DNA from: Pseudomonadota bacterium | Lineage (GTDB): Bacteria > Verrucomicrobiota > Verrucomicrobiia > Chthoniobacterales > UBA6821 | Reading direction: 5' to 3' | Assembly: GCA_009928265.1 (NCBI GenBank) | Contig: RFPR01000016.1 | Span: 1 to 21,329 of the forward strand | Length of the DNA: 21,329 nt | Shown here: piece by piece, positions 1 through 7,191 of the stretch | How positions within the stretch are numbered: the first letter of the stretch is position 1 | Layout: each line of letters begins with the position of its first letter | Notes under the pieces: generated by a model | Told to the model about the DNA's origin: nothing | The model's input: the letters and a program-made list of their open reading frames with translations, nothing else | Database searches by the model: none | Program-made: the position numbers and the translations under genes

Positions 1-809
1 AGCCCCCACGCCTTCAGTTGGGCGAAGAAATCCTCCATCCGCTCCGGGAGCTCGGAGGCAGGCTCCACCGCCCCGTAGCCGTAAAAGACCGCCGAGAGTT
101 TCCGCTCGGCGACGATATTGGGATCGAGTTGTTTGAGCGTCCCAGCGGCGGCGTTGCGAGGATTGGCAAAGTTGGGAAGCCCCTGCTCATCCCGCTCGGC
201 ATTGATCCGGGCGAATGTTTCCTTGGGCAGGTAGACCTCGCCGCGCACTTCCAGCAAGTCTGGAGCCTTGCCGTGCAGTTTGGCGGGAATCACCCCGATT
301 GTGCGGATGTTGCGCGACACCTCGTCTCCGGTGGTTCCATCACCCCGGGTGGCGGCGCGCACCATGCGGCCCTTTTCGTAAAGCAGGCAGATCGCCACCC
401 CGTCCACCTTAGGCTCAATTGTGAAAGGAATCTCCTCACCCGGCAGGAGACGCTGAAGTCGCTCGACAAAGTTGCCGATCTCCTCAGACGAGTACGTGTT
501 GTCCAGACTCTGCATGGGCACCAGATGGCGAACCTGGGCAAAGGCTCCCTGAGGCCTGCCGCCGACCTTCTGGGTCGGCGAGTCGGGCGTCAGCAACCCG
601 GGATGGGCTCGCTCCAGATCGACCAGTTCCCGGTAGAGGGCATCATATTCCCGGTCACTGATCTCCGGTTTGGCCTGCTCATAGTAGAGGCGGTCATGAT
701 GGGCAATCTGCCGCCTAAGGTCCGCGATCCGGTCTTCGGAAGCCCCAGAGACCGCCCCCTGATCGGTGGCAGAGGATCCATTGAAGGAAAAAAGATCGTC
801 AGTGCTCAT
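1..809 (-). CDS. ligA: NAD-dependent DNA ligase LigA, N-terminal part (cut by window edge)
   Basis: LigA seals nicks in duplex DNA during replication and repair, using NAD+ to adenylate an active-site lysine. The visible part is about 269 residues from an ATG at 809. An N-terminal Ia-like region (LRRQIAHHDRLYYEQ, then SDREYDALYREL) is followed by the PMQSLDNTYSSEE segment and the nucleotidyltransferase motif EPKVDG, where K134 is the predicted adenylated lysine. RGDGTTGDEV and EVRGEVYLP (motif III region) and NPRNAAAGTLKQLD follow. The reading frame runs off the left edge, so the OB, zinc-finger, HhH and BRCT parts are not seen. The first roughly 25 residues are a nonconserved extension. No clear Shine-Dalgarno precedes the start. 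It is divergent from the phosphoesterase gene at 1097. Identification is firm; only the exact start is open. Confidence 0.95.
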   Translation of the reverse strand, partial: MSTDDLFSFNGSSATDQGAVSGASEDRIADLRRQIAHHDRLYYEQAKPEISDREYDALYRELVDLERAHPGLLTPDSPTQKVGGRPQGAFAQVRHLVPMQSLDNTYSSEEIGNFVERLQRLLPGEEIPFTIEPKVDGVAICLLYEKGRMVRAATRGDGTTGDEVSRNIRTIGVIPAKLHGKAPDLLEVRGEVYLPKETFARINAERDEQGLPNFANPRNAAAGTLKQLDPNIVAERKLSAVFYGYGAVEPASELPERMEDFFAQLKAWG

Positions 810-913
810 CGTGACTGTTCGTTTTTGTACCCTTTGGAGGCGTCCATGGCGATCTTTGAGCAATACTCCCATGAAATCCAAGATTCGACTCTATGAATGC
901 CCTTCCGGGGAGT

Positions 914-929
914 TGGCACGGGGGGTGCT
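914..929 (+). promoter_or_regulatory. Candidate sigma-54 (-24/-12) promoter
   Basis: The sequence TGGCACGGGGGGTGCT matches the sigma-54 consensus TGGCACGrnnnTTGCW at every constrained position except one (G instead of T just before the TGC). The GG (915-916) and GC (927-928) dinucleotides have the required 12-base offset. Transcription would start near 940 on the plus strand and run directly into the hairpin at 953-1014. No enhancer-binding-protein site was recognised. A chance match is possible in GC-rich DNA, but the position just ahead of a terminator in an intergenic region supports function. Confidence 0.5.
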
Positions 930-939
930 TCGTAGAAAG

Positions 940-1021
940 CCGGTTTGTGGTTGCAGCCCGGCTGTTCCAATTTTCGAGCTCTCGGGGGGGAACTCGGAAC
1001 AACAGCCGGGCTGCTCTTTTT
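940..1021 (+). ncRNA. Candidate small RNA or attenuated leader ending in an intrinsic terminator
   Basis: This interval is inferred: the start is where the sigma-54-like promoter at 914-929 would begin transcription, and the end is the T-run after the hairpin at 953-1014. The transcript would be about 80 nt and almost entirely folded into one long hairpin, with no convincing ORF. An upstream AGCCGG (938-943) could compete for the CCGGCT at 958-963 in the left arm, a possible switch. It could be a free-standing sRNA, or a leader that controls read-through into the phosphoesterase gene at 1097. It resembles no RNA family I recognise. Confidence 0.35.
953..1021 (+). terminator. Strong rho-independent terminator (plus strand)
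   Basis: GCAGCCCGGCTGTT (953-966) pairs perfectly with AACAGCCGGGCTGC (1001-1014), a 14-bp GC-rich stem. The 34-nt interval between the arms can form a smaller stem (CGAG with CTCG). The right arm is followed by TCTTTTT. There is no T-run on the other side, so it acts on the plus strand only. Oddly, no plus-strand protein gene lies upstream of it: it sits in a divergent intergenic region, which points to an untranslated transcript. Confidence 0.75.
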
Positions 1022-1096
1022 CCCCTTCTTTACTGTTCACTGACCCTGTGAATCTTTTTATGGGCTTCGTGAAGATTGGGCTATCGTAGGCACTCC

Positions 1097-2050
1097 ATGA
1101 TCACCATCCCCGAGGAGATTCGTCGGCGCCTTGGTGAGGAGAAAGCCGTACGGCGTCTCCATCTCGAGGAGCGACTTCACCGCCGGAAGGCTTTCCAAGG
1201 ACTTGGACCTTATGCCCTAGAGCGTTTCTTTTCGGTGAATGCCGTCATCGGTGCGGCAGTCACCGCCTGCGGACTCAAGGAAACAGGGCTACGCAACATT
1301 CTCGATCTCCGCATTGAGGAGCACGAGGTGACGATCTCCGGGCTTCCGAAGGCCTTCGAGGGATTCCGACTTCTTCAACTCGCCGACCTGCACTGCGATC
1401 TCGATGACCGAATTATGGATCGAATTACCGAAGCGATGGCGACTGTTCCCCATGATGCCGTTGTCCTGACCGGTGATTACCACACTAAGGTTCACCGCCC
1501 CTTTGACCGATCCCTGGCGGCAATGCGGCGCCTGATTCCCCTCCTCCATCCCAAACGCTTCGCGATCCTCGGTAACCATGATTTCCTCGCCAAGGTCGCC
1601 CCGCTGGAGGAAGCGGGTCTTCCCTTCCTGCTCAACGAAGCCCTGCCACTGGAGCATCACGGCTCACGCCTCTGGATCTGCGGCATCGATGATCCCCACT
1701 TCTTCCGGACCCACGATCTGGCACGGGCATGCTCCGTGGTTCCCTCCAATGAACCGACGATTCTCCTTTCCCACTCCCCGGAGACCTACCGGGAAGCGGC
1801 AACTCTGGGCTACTCGCTCATGCTGAGCGGTCACACCCACGGTGGGCAGATGTGCCTGCCGGGTGGCTTCCCCGTCTACCGCAATGCTCCCGGATGCCGC
1901 AGGGAGCACCTGGCCGGGTCATGGCGTGAAGGAAGAATGCTCGGATACACCTCGCGGGGGAGCGGTACAGCCGGAGTGGCGGCGCGCTTCCATTGCCCTC
2001 CGGAGATCACCCTGCATATCCTCAAGACTCCTCCATTTTTTCCTTCATGA
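1097..2050 (+). CDS. Calcineurin-like metallophosphoesterase (YaeI/YkuE/LpxG type)
   Basis: This is a 317-residue protein of the dinuclear-metal phosphoesterase superfamily. The motifs appear in order: ADLH (D97, H99), TGDY (D127), GNHD (159-162), H226 in LLSHSPE, and GHTHGGQ (245-251). The first 75 residues hold a basic, helical stretch and one weakly hydrophobic segment (about 44-60) but no clear signal peptide. Relatives hydrolyse phosphodiester or pyrophosphate bonds, and the chlamydial LpxG and related enzymes cleave UDP-2,3-diacylglucosamine in lipid A synthesis; the substrate here cannot be read from sequence. ATG at 1097 is chosen over an in-frame TTG at 1076 because it is the standard codon nearest the conserved region; neither has a good ribosome-binding site. 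The stop overlaps the next start (ATGA), which implies translational coupling. Confidence 0.85.
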   Translation: MITIPEEIRRRLGEEKAVRRLHLEERLHRRKAFQGLGPYALERFFSVNAVIGAAVTACGLKETGLRNILDLRIEEHEVTISGLPKAFEGFRLLQLADLHCDLDDRIMDRITEAMATVPHDAVVLTGDYHTKVHRPFDRSLAAMRRLIPLLHPKRFAILGNHDFLAKVAPLEEAGLPFLLNEALPLEHHGSRLWICGIDDPHFFRTHDLARACSVVPSNEPTILLSHSPETYREAATLGYSLMLSGHTHGGQMCLPGGFPVYRNAPGCRREHLAGSWREGRMLGYTSRGSGTAGVAARFHCPPEITLHILKTPPFFPS

Positions 2051-3117
2051 CCTTACCTCCCCACCCCATGCGGATTTTCCTTCTTGGAATAGTTTTTATC
2101 GCAACAACGTCTGTCCTGACGGCACAAGATCTCCCTGCCCCTCAGAATTCAGCAGCCCTGCTCCGGGAACTCGATCAGATCAACAAGACAGCCGAAACTC
2201 ACGAACAGCAGCGCCGTAGCGAAGCTATCTCCCGGATCCAGTCGGCCGCCGCATCCCCTTCGGCATCAGTGGAACTCTATCTGCAGGCGCTCGCCGGCAC
2301 GAAGTATCTCGATAAACATCAGGACTTTCTCGACTGGAAACAGAAAAATCAGGATGTCATCCGACATTCGTCGTACCAGAACGCCGCCCAACTCCAACTG
2401 CGCTATCTCTTGCTCGGACTCCTGCGCTCGGAAAAGCACGATGCTTTGGCCCAGATCAACGAAACTCTCGCCTACCTCAACAGCCTACAGTCCCTTCATT
2501 TTCTGGATGAACCGTTTGTGGCTCCCCCGACGCAGAAGGGATACCAACCCCAACCCTGCCCTTCGGATAAAGTCACCAAGGAGGCCGCCGATCTGATGGG
2601 CAAATCCCTCTTAGGATACCCCATTGTCGAGTGGCTACAGATCAAGGATCTCCTCCCGGACAAGGACTTCAGCGGAGCCGCCGGTGACTACTTCGAAATC
2701 CTTGAAAAAAACGTTAAGTCACCCCTGAAACAAAAGAACGATCCGCGCCTGACGGGCGTCTGGGATCTCCAGATCACCACAGCCATGACGCATGCCAATG
2801 CGACTAAAGACTCTCAGAAAGCCGTCACCTTCAAGACAGAGAAACTCCCGAATCTGCTTTTTGGAAAATGCGCCGACATGGCGGCGATCGGTCAGCCCAA
2901 CAGAGCCGTGAACGAAATGGTGGCGCTGATCAGGGCTTATCCCGGAAACCCATCGGTTCCCGATTGGATCGAGGCGGCTAAGCATCTGATCACCAATACG
3001 CCCGTAGCACCCACGAGCGGAACGAATGCACCCGATTCGACCGCTGCAGCAACGAACGTTCTCAACTCCCCCGAAGCGACCGCCCCTCAGACCAATACAC
3101 CGACACAATCTCGCTAG
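2047..3117 (+). CDS. Exported protein of unknown function
   Basis: This 356-residue protein is not recognised. From the ATG at 2047, which overlaps the previous stop as ATGA, it has a short N-terminus with one Arg (R9) and a hydrophobic core (IFLLGIVFIATTSVLT), then AQD, a good signal-peptidase I site. A second ATG at 2068 would also give a signal peptide. The mature part is rich in amphipathic helices and has the spacing and composition of an alpha-solenoid or TPR-like protein (for example YLQALAGTKYLDKHQDFLDWKQ and the later AIGQPNRAVNEMVALIRAYPGNP). The C-terminal 40 residues are a Thr/Ala/Pro/Asn low-complexity tail. Coupling to the upstream phosphoesterase suggests joint expression. It probably acts in the periplasm or at the cell surface. 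Confidence 0.7.
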   Translation: MTLPPHPMRIFLLGIVFIATTSVLTAQDLPAPQNSAALLRELDQINKTAETHEQQRRSEAISRIQSAAASPSASVELYLQALAGTKYLDKHQDFLDWKQKNQDVIRHSSYQNAAQLQLRYLLLGLLRSEKHDALAQINETLAYLNSLQSLHFLDEPFVAPPTQKGYQPQPCPSDKVTKEAADLMGKSLLGYPIVEWLQIKDLLPDKDFSGAAGDYFEILEKNVKSPLKQKNDPRLTGVWDLQITTAMTHANATKDSQKAVTFKTEKLPNLLFGKCADMAAIGQPNRAVNEMVALIRAYPGNPSVPDWIEAAKHLITNTPVAPTSGTNAPDSTAAATNVLNSPEATAPQTNTPTQSR

Positions 3118-3146
3118 GGCAACACTATCAGGGGATCAATTGTCTG

Positions 3147-3164
3147 CCGGTCTTCCCCGACCGG
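3147..3164. terminator. Small hairpin between convergent genes, possible terminator
   Basis: CCGGTC (3147-3152) and GACCGG (3159-3164) form a 6-bp perfect stem with loop TTCCCC, in the 100-bp gap between the convergent exported-protein gene and lysA. There is no T-run on either side, so it is at best a weak or factor-assisted terminator. Nothing else is seen in this gap. Confidence 0.3.
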
Positions 3165-3217
3165 GCATCCTCTCCCGCGCAGGCGGGTTCGGACTGCTCG
3201 GCTTCAGCCTCACATGA

Positions 3218-4528
3218 CTAAGCTGCCTCCCCAGGCACCTTTTCACCCCTGATCAAATCCTCCCAGGTCTGGCGGGCGCGTACGACGGTCGCCTTGTCGC
3301 CCTCAACGAGTACCTCCGGCAGAAATGGACGCGCATTGTAGGTGGAGGACATCACGAAGCCGTAGGCACCGGCGCTCATGAGTGCGATCCGGTCACCGGG
3401 AGCAAGGGTCGCTACCTCGCGATCCTGAGCAAAGAAATCACCGCTCTCGCAGACCGGACCGACGACATCGACCTTTTCCAATGAGGAGTCCTTGGGTTGA
3501 CGAAGCGGCTCGATCTCGTGATGCCCCTCGTAGAGGGCGGGACGGATCAGGTCATTCATTCCCGCATCGACGACCACGAACTTCTTGGTCGGGGTCTCCT
3601 TGCGGTAGAGCACACTGGTGAGCAGGACGCCGGCATTACCGACGATGAATCGGCCCGGCTCGAAAAGGATCCTCAAGCCAAGCGCCTTGAGGGGCTCGAT
3701 CACCTCGGACGCATATTCCTCGGGAGTGATTCGCTCAGTGGCTTCCTCGCCGCCCCCCTTCCACCAAGCAGCGTCACCGCTGGCCAGCGCCCCGCGGTAG
3801 ACGATGCCGACTCCGCCACCAACGCTGAAGAACTCAAGGCCGTAGAGGGCCTTTAGTTCCAACACGAGCGGGGTGAGCTTGCGGACCGCCTCGGCAAAGG
3901 GCGGCGCCTTCAGGATCTGGGATCCGATATGGGTCTGCAGACCGCGGATCTTGAGGTTCGGGAGCGACGCCGCGCGGGCATAGACCTCGGCGGCGCGATC
4001 GAGGCCGATACCGAACTTGTTCTTACTCTTGCCGGTCGAGATGTACTTGTGGGTCGGCGCGTCGACATCGGGGTTTACGCGGATGGCGATGGGTGCAATC
4101 AGTCCTGCCTTGCCGGCCACCTCGTTGATGCGCTCAAGCTCCTGCTCGGACTCGACATTGAAACTGTAGGTCCCCTGACGCAGGGCATAGTCGATCTCCT
4201 CCACGGTCTTGCCCACCCCGGCAAAGGTGCACCGGTCGGCGCGACCGCCGGCCTTCAGCACCCTGAAAAGCTCACCACCCGAAACGATGTCGAATCCCGC
4301 CCCCTCCTTGGCGAGGAGATTGAGCACCGAGAGGTTGCCGTTCGCCTTCATCGCGTAGCAGATCATGCGATCACCCAGCGGAGTGAGGGCGGTGTCGAGA
4401 CGGCGGTAGTTATTGCGGATCGTCTCAGCGGAATAGACATAGGCGGGCGTGCCGACTTCAGCGGCCACGGACTCCAGATCGACTCCCTCGCACTTTAGCG
4501 AACCCTCGGCGTAACGGAATGAATGCAT
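3218..4528 (-). CDS. lysA: Diaminopimelate decarboxylase LysA
   Basis: LysA is the PLP enzyme that decarboxylates meso-diaminopimelate to L-lysine, the last step of lysine synthesis, in the cytoplasm. The 436-residue protein has the fold-III barrel: K61 in YAMKANGN is the PLP Schiff-base lysine, followed by GFDIVSGGEL, the HIGSQ motif at 200-204, the phosphate-binding GGGVGI (237-242) and EPGR (290-293). CESGDFFAQDR (360-370) carries the substrate-site cysteine and the glutamate-serine pair that separate LysA from ornithine decarboxylases. Length is typical. An insert of roughly 15-20 residues follows GGGVGI (RGALASGDAAWWKGGG), where most relatives are shorter. A heptad tandem repeat lies only 12 bp upstream of the start. 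No obvious Shine-Dalgarno is visible. Confidence 0.95.
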   Translation of the reverse strand: MHSFRYAEGSLKCEGVDLESVAAEVGTPAYVYSAETIRNNYRRLDTALTPLGDRMICYAMKANGNLSVLNLLAKEGAGFDIVSGGELFRVLKAGGRADRCTFAGVGKTVEEIDYALRQGTYSFNVESEQELERINEVAGKAGLIAPIAIRVNPDVDAPTHKYISTGKSKNKFGIGLDRAAEVYARAASLPNLKIRGLQTHIGSQILKAPPFAEAVRKLTPLVLELKALYGLEFFSVGGGVGIVYRGALASGDAAWWKGGGEEATERITPEEYASEVIEPLKALGLRILFEPGRFIVGNAGVLLTSVLYRKETPTKKFVVVDAGMNDLIRPALYEGHHEIEPLRQPKDSSLEKVDVVGPVCESGDFFAQDREVATLAPGDRIALMSAGAYGFVMSSTYNARPFLPEVLVEGDKATVVRARQTWEDLIRGEKVPGEAA

Positions 4529-4539
4529 CGGTGGATTTA

Positions 4540-4567
4540 AAACCTGAAACTGGAAACCTGAAACCTG
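4540..4567. repeat. Heptanucleotide tandem repeat, four units
   Basis: Four consecutive 7-bp units are visible: AAACCTG, AAACTGG, AAACCTG, AAACCTG, followed by an A-run. The array begins 12 bp upstream of the lysA start codon, so on the lysA strand it lies in the untranslated leader, where a ribosome-binding site would be expected. It resembles the short tandemly repeated heptamers known in some bacterial genomes, for example cyanobacterial STRR sequences, but no homology is claimed. Confidence 0.75.
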
Positions 4568-4671
4568 AAAAAAATCTTCACTCCGATTCTTTCACCCAGA
4601 CTTCCCTTTTTTCCTCAGGTGCAGGGTATTACTGAAGATGTCGGAATTGACGCAAATTTCTGGTTTCAAAA

Positions 4672-4690
4672 TGTGAATAACGTGTGAATA
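4672..4690. promoter_or_regulatory. Paired direct repeat, possible operator
   Basis: TGTGAATA occurs at 4672-4679 and again at 4683-4690, an 11-bp period that places both copies on the same face of the helix. It lies just downstream of the TTGACG hexamer, in the region expected to hold the phoH promoter. Binding by a regulator is inference only. Confidence 0.3.
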
Positions 4691-4882
4691 TGACTCTATC
4701 TTGATTCGCGACCGGCGTCAGTGCGATGCGGTGGGATCACACAACCCGGCAGGGTGTCCGGGTCACGGAGCTTCGTCTCTCCATCTTTTTACCGGGTTTT
4801 ACGGATACGCGGCATTGCGTCATCCACGTCACTCACCCCCTCACTGGGGAACCTCCACACCAACGTCAGACTGAACACCACC

Positions 4883-6418
4883 ATGCACCGAACCGCACCG
4901 CTCGAAACCTCCGAGGAACAGGCACTCTTCTTCCCAGGCACCGGCAGTGGCAGACGGGCAGCAGCCTCCGGACTCGTGAAAAATTTCGTCCTCGATACCA
5001 ACGTCCTCCTCCATGACCCCCATTGCCTCAACCGTTTCGAGAACAACCACCTCTTCATCCCGGTCGAGGTCCTGAGCGAACTCGACAAGTTCAAGAACGA
5101 GCAGACCGAGCGCGGCGCGAACGCCCGAACCGTCCACCGCTTCCTCACCCAGATCTTCGACCACGAAACCAAAAAGGTCACCCGCGGGGTCAAGACTGCC
5201 GGCGGCGGATCCGTCCGCATCTACATCAACGACGCCCTTCGCCGCGACCGCCCCTCCCCGGCGCTCCGACGCTTCGCCAAGATTTTCCCAGACCGCGAGG
5301 CCATGGATCACAAGATCATCGCCGCATGCATCGGCCTGCTCGAGAAGGAGGAGACTCCGGTGATTCTCGTCACCAAGGACCTGAACATGCAGCTCAAGGC
5401 CATGGCCCTAGGCATCACTTGTCAGGATTACCTCAACGACAAGGTCTCCGCAGAGGATGCCGAGGAGGGTGAGATCCGTCGCCTGATCGTGGAGGCCCAC
5501 GAGCTCCAGCGCTTCGGCAGCTCGCAGAGCCTCGATCTCGGGGTGCAGCGCACCGGCGGCCCGCTCGAGATCAACGAATATGTCCTGCTCGCCGCTTCGG
5601 AGCAGAAACTCATGCCGGCGCGCCACATCGGCGGAGGGCACTTCCAACGACTCCGCGTCCCCCCCACCCTCCAGATGCCTCGAGGTATCGAACTCAAGCC
5701 GGCAAACCTGGGCCAACTCTGCTTCCTCGACGCACTCCTCGACCCCGAGATCTCGCTCATCACCTGCTACGGCCAGGCGGGAACAGGCAAGACCCTCACC
5801 GCCGTCGGAGCAGGTCTCTACCTCACGGGACAGAAAGCCTACAACGGCCTCACAGTAAGCCGCCCCGTGGTGGCCATGGGCGACACCCTAGGATTCCTGC
5901 CCGGCAGCCTTGAGGAAAAGCTCCACCCCTGGCTTCAGTCGATCTACGACGCCTTCGAGGTGCTTATGCCGCTTCATCAGCCCAGCCCCAACGGCCTCCA
6001 CGCCTCCGAGCGCAAGAAGCAGAAAAAGCAGGCCCAGCAGCAACAGGACCCAGCAGGAGCTCCCGGCCAACAGAAGCCGCTCAAACCCTACGAGCAACTC
6101 ATGCAGCGCGGCCTCCTTGAGATCGAGGCCCTCTGCTACATCCGCGGCCGCTCCATCCCGAATCGCTACTTCGTTCTCGACGAGGCCCAGCAGTTGACCC
6201 CGCTTGAGGCCAAAACCGTGGTCACGCGCATGTCACGTGGATCGAAGCTCGTCATGGTCGGCGACCCGGCCCAGATCGACAACCCGTACGTGGACCGACG
6301 CTCCAACGGTCTCGTCCACACGCGCAACAAAATGCGCGGCAACAAACTCACCGCCCACATCTCCCTCACTAAAGGTGAGAGGTCACCGCTTGCCGAACTC
6401 GGCGCGCAGTTGATGTGA
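4883..6418 (+). CDS. PIN-domain PhoH family ATPase/ribonuclease
   Basis: This 511-residue protein fuses an N-terminal PIN nuclease-like domain (about 34-180; FVLDTNVLLHDP gives the first acidic residue, and VTKDLNMQLKA near 163-173 a later one) to a C-terminal PhoH ATPase. Walker A is GQAGTGKT (297-304), Walker B VLDEAQQ (431-437), and a GDPAQID motif follows at 460-466. Characterised PIN-PhoH proteins (mycobacterial PhoH2) unwind and cleave RNA in an ATP-dependent way; the same role is inferred here. A Lys/Gln-rich linker at about 365-400 interrupts the ATPase domain. The ATG at 4883 is chosen because upstream in-frame sequence back to 4721 does not look like the family. The gene stops 35 bp before the first integron-like boundary. 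Older names are ylaK or phoH2. Confidence 0.9.
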   Translation: MHRTAPLETSEEQALFFPGTGSGRRAAASGLVKNFVLDTNVLLHDPHCLNRFENNHLFIPVEVLSELDKFKNEQTERGANARTVHRFLTQIFDHETKKVTRGVKTAGGGSVRIYINDALRRDRPSPALRRFAKIFPDREAMDHKIIAACIGLLEKEETPVILVTKDLNMQLKAMALGITCQDYLNDKVSAEDAEEGEIRRLIVEAHELQRFGSSQSLDLGVQRTGGPLEINEYVLLAASEQKLMPARHIGGGHFQRLRVPPTLQMPRGIELKPANLGQLCFLDALLDPEISLITCYGQAGTGKTLTAVGAGLYLTGQKAYNGLTVSRPVVAMGDTLGFLPGSLEEKLHPWLQSIYDAFEVLMPLHQPSPNGLHASERKKQKKQAQQQQDPAGAPGQQKPLKPYEQLMQRGLLEIEALCYIRGRSIPNRYFVLDEAQQLTPLEAKTVVTRMSRGSKLVMVGDPAQIDNPYVDRRSNGLVHTRNKMRGNKLTAHISLTKGERSPLAELGAQLM

Positions 6419-6452
6419 CAAGAGAGGCTATTAGCGGTTTAGACTGAAGACT

Positions 6453-6459
6453 GTTAGGT
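6453..6459 (+). other. Possible left boundary of cassette array (attI- or attC-R'-like GTTAGGT)
   Basis: GTTAGGT matches the integron core site GTTRRRY exactly, and lies 34 bp after the phoH stop and 43 bp before the first cassette gene. No matching R'' (ACCTAAC-like) was found upstream, so it may be the core of an attI-like or secondary site rather than a complete attC. A 7-mer of this degeneracy can occur by chance; its position supports it. Confidence 0.4.
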
Positions 6460-6502
6460 ATGCATCCTAGCAACTTTTTGACCCAACTCACATTATATCA
6501 TC

Positions 6503-7120
6503 ATGAACTCCACCATCCTCCTCAAAGTCGCATTCCCAACCATCTTCATTCTGATGGCAGTATTCTTTTTTTTCATCGCGCTCAAGACCCTAGCTGGTCG
6601 TCGTCCATTGGTATTCTCTTCTCGCTGGCTCTTCGCGTTTATGTGCCTGGCTTTCCTGCCCAACATTACGAACTCGATAAGCATGGGATTATCATCGCCC
6701 CACGGCTTCACCATGATTGCATGGATGAGCCCACTGATGTTCGCAGTGCTTTTAGTTTTCTTCTGGATACAAATGAGGGGATATATGGCGTTCGCCATTT
6801 CGGATACCTATTTTCGGGAGGCTTTACTGGCTTCAGCAAGTTCCCTTGGTTTCTCGATTGAAGAGACGATGTCCCATTTAAAAATCAAGGAAACAGGGCA
6901 AGAAATGCAAGTCGCCATTCAGGGATGGATTGGAACTGCGCAGCTTAAATCGACCGGCAAAGAATCGAACGAAACGGTCAAAGAGATAGCCAAAGAAATG
7001 ACAAAGTATTTTCGGAGCACCCCAGGGAAAATGAACTTTATGACGTCTTATTTGTATCTAATTATCGGAGCATTCATGGTCGCTATGTCAGTGTGGATGT
7101 TTACCCTCAAAATAAAATAA
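6503..7120 (+). CDS. Unknown four-TM membrane protein (cassette gene 1)
   Basis: I do not recognise this 205-residue protein. Hydrophobic segments at about 10-30, 42-60, 70-91 and 182-202 predict four membrane helices. Between the third and fourth lies a soluble, charged domain of about 90 residues (LGFSIEETMSHLKIKETGQEM onward, then a lysine-rich KSTGKESNETVKEIAKEM stretch). Base composition is closer to the cassette block than to the flanks, which suggests transfer. The stop at 7118-7120 is directly followed by attC site 1. An overlapping ORF in another frame (6460-6861) is less protein-like and was set aside. No Shine-Dalgarno is evident before the ATG, common for cassette genes. Function is unknown. 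Confidence 0.7.
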   Translation: MNSTILLKVAFPTIFILMAVFFFFIALKTLAGRRPLVFSSRWLFAFMCLAFLPNITNSISMGLSSPHGFTMIAWMSPLMFAVLLVFFWIQMRGYMAFAISDTYFREALLASASSLGFSIEETMSHLKIKETGQEMQVAIQGWIGTAQLKSTGKESNETVKEIAKEMTKYFRSTPGKMNFMTSYLYLIIGAFMVAMSVWMFTLKIK

Positions 7121-7122
7121 AT

Positions 7123-7181
7123 GCTAACCAGCGCATCCAGCCAATCTGCCAAATGCGGGCGGTTGATGCGTGATGTTATCT
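7123..7181 (+). other. attC-like recombination site 1 (imperfect)
   Basis: R''-like GCTAAC (7123-7128) and R'-like GTTATCT (7175-7181) flank an inverted pair, CGCATC (7132-7137) with GATGCG (7165-7170). The interior can fold further (AATC with GGTT, CC with GG). The R' deviates from GTTRRRY at one position, so this is a weaker match than sites 2 and 3. The site follows the stop of cassette gene 1 by 2 bp and precedes the start of cassette gene 2 by 10 bp, as expected for a cassette junction. Confidence 0.55.
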
Positions 7182-7191
7182 TAAATAAAAT

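Larger units (their letters stand above)
4529..4882. other. Divergent lysA/phoH intergenic region, 354 bp
   Basis: No gene is seen here. It holds the heptad repeats next to lysA (4540-4567), a paired direct repeat TGTGAATA (4672-4679 and 4683-4690) spaced by one helical turn, a TTGACG -35-like hexamer at 4647-4652 without a convincing -10 partner, and a small hairpin (ACCCGG 4744-4749 with CCGGGT 4758-4763). An in-frame extension of phoH back to 4721 is open, but its residues are not phoH-like. Promoters for both lysA and phoH must lie here, though neither can be fixed by eye. Confidence 0.5.

Noticed and set aside
18..896. Long plus-strand ORF of 292 codons
   Set aside because: It is antisense to ligA, whose minus-strand frame carries conserved ligase motifs including EPKVDG. 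The plus-strand translation has no family features.
3929..4498. Plus-strand ORF of 189 codons within lysA
   Set aside because: It is antisense to well-conserved LysA motifs; a GC-rich shadow frame.
6460..6861. ORF of 133 codons overlapping cassette gene 1 in another frame
   Set aside because: Its translation is histidine/proline-rich without hydrophobic pattern, while the 6503-7120 frame gives a coherent four-helix membrane protein running up to the attC site.
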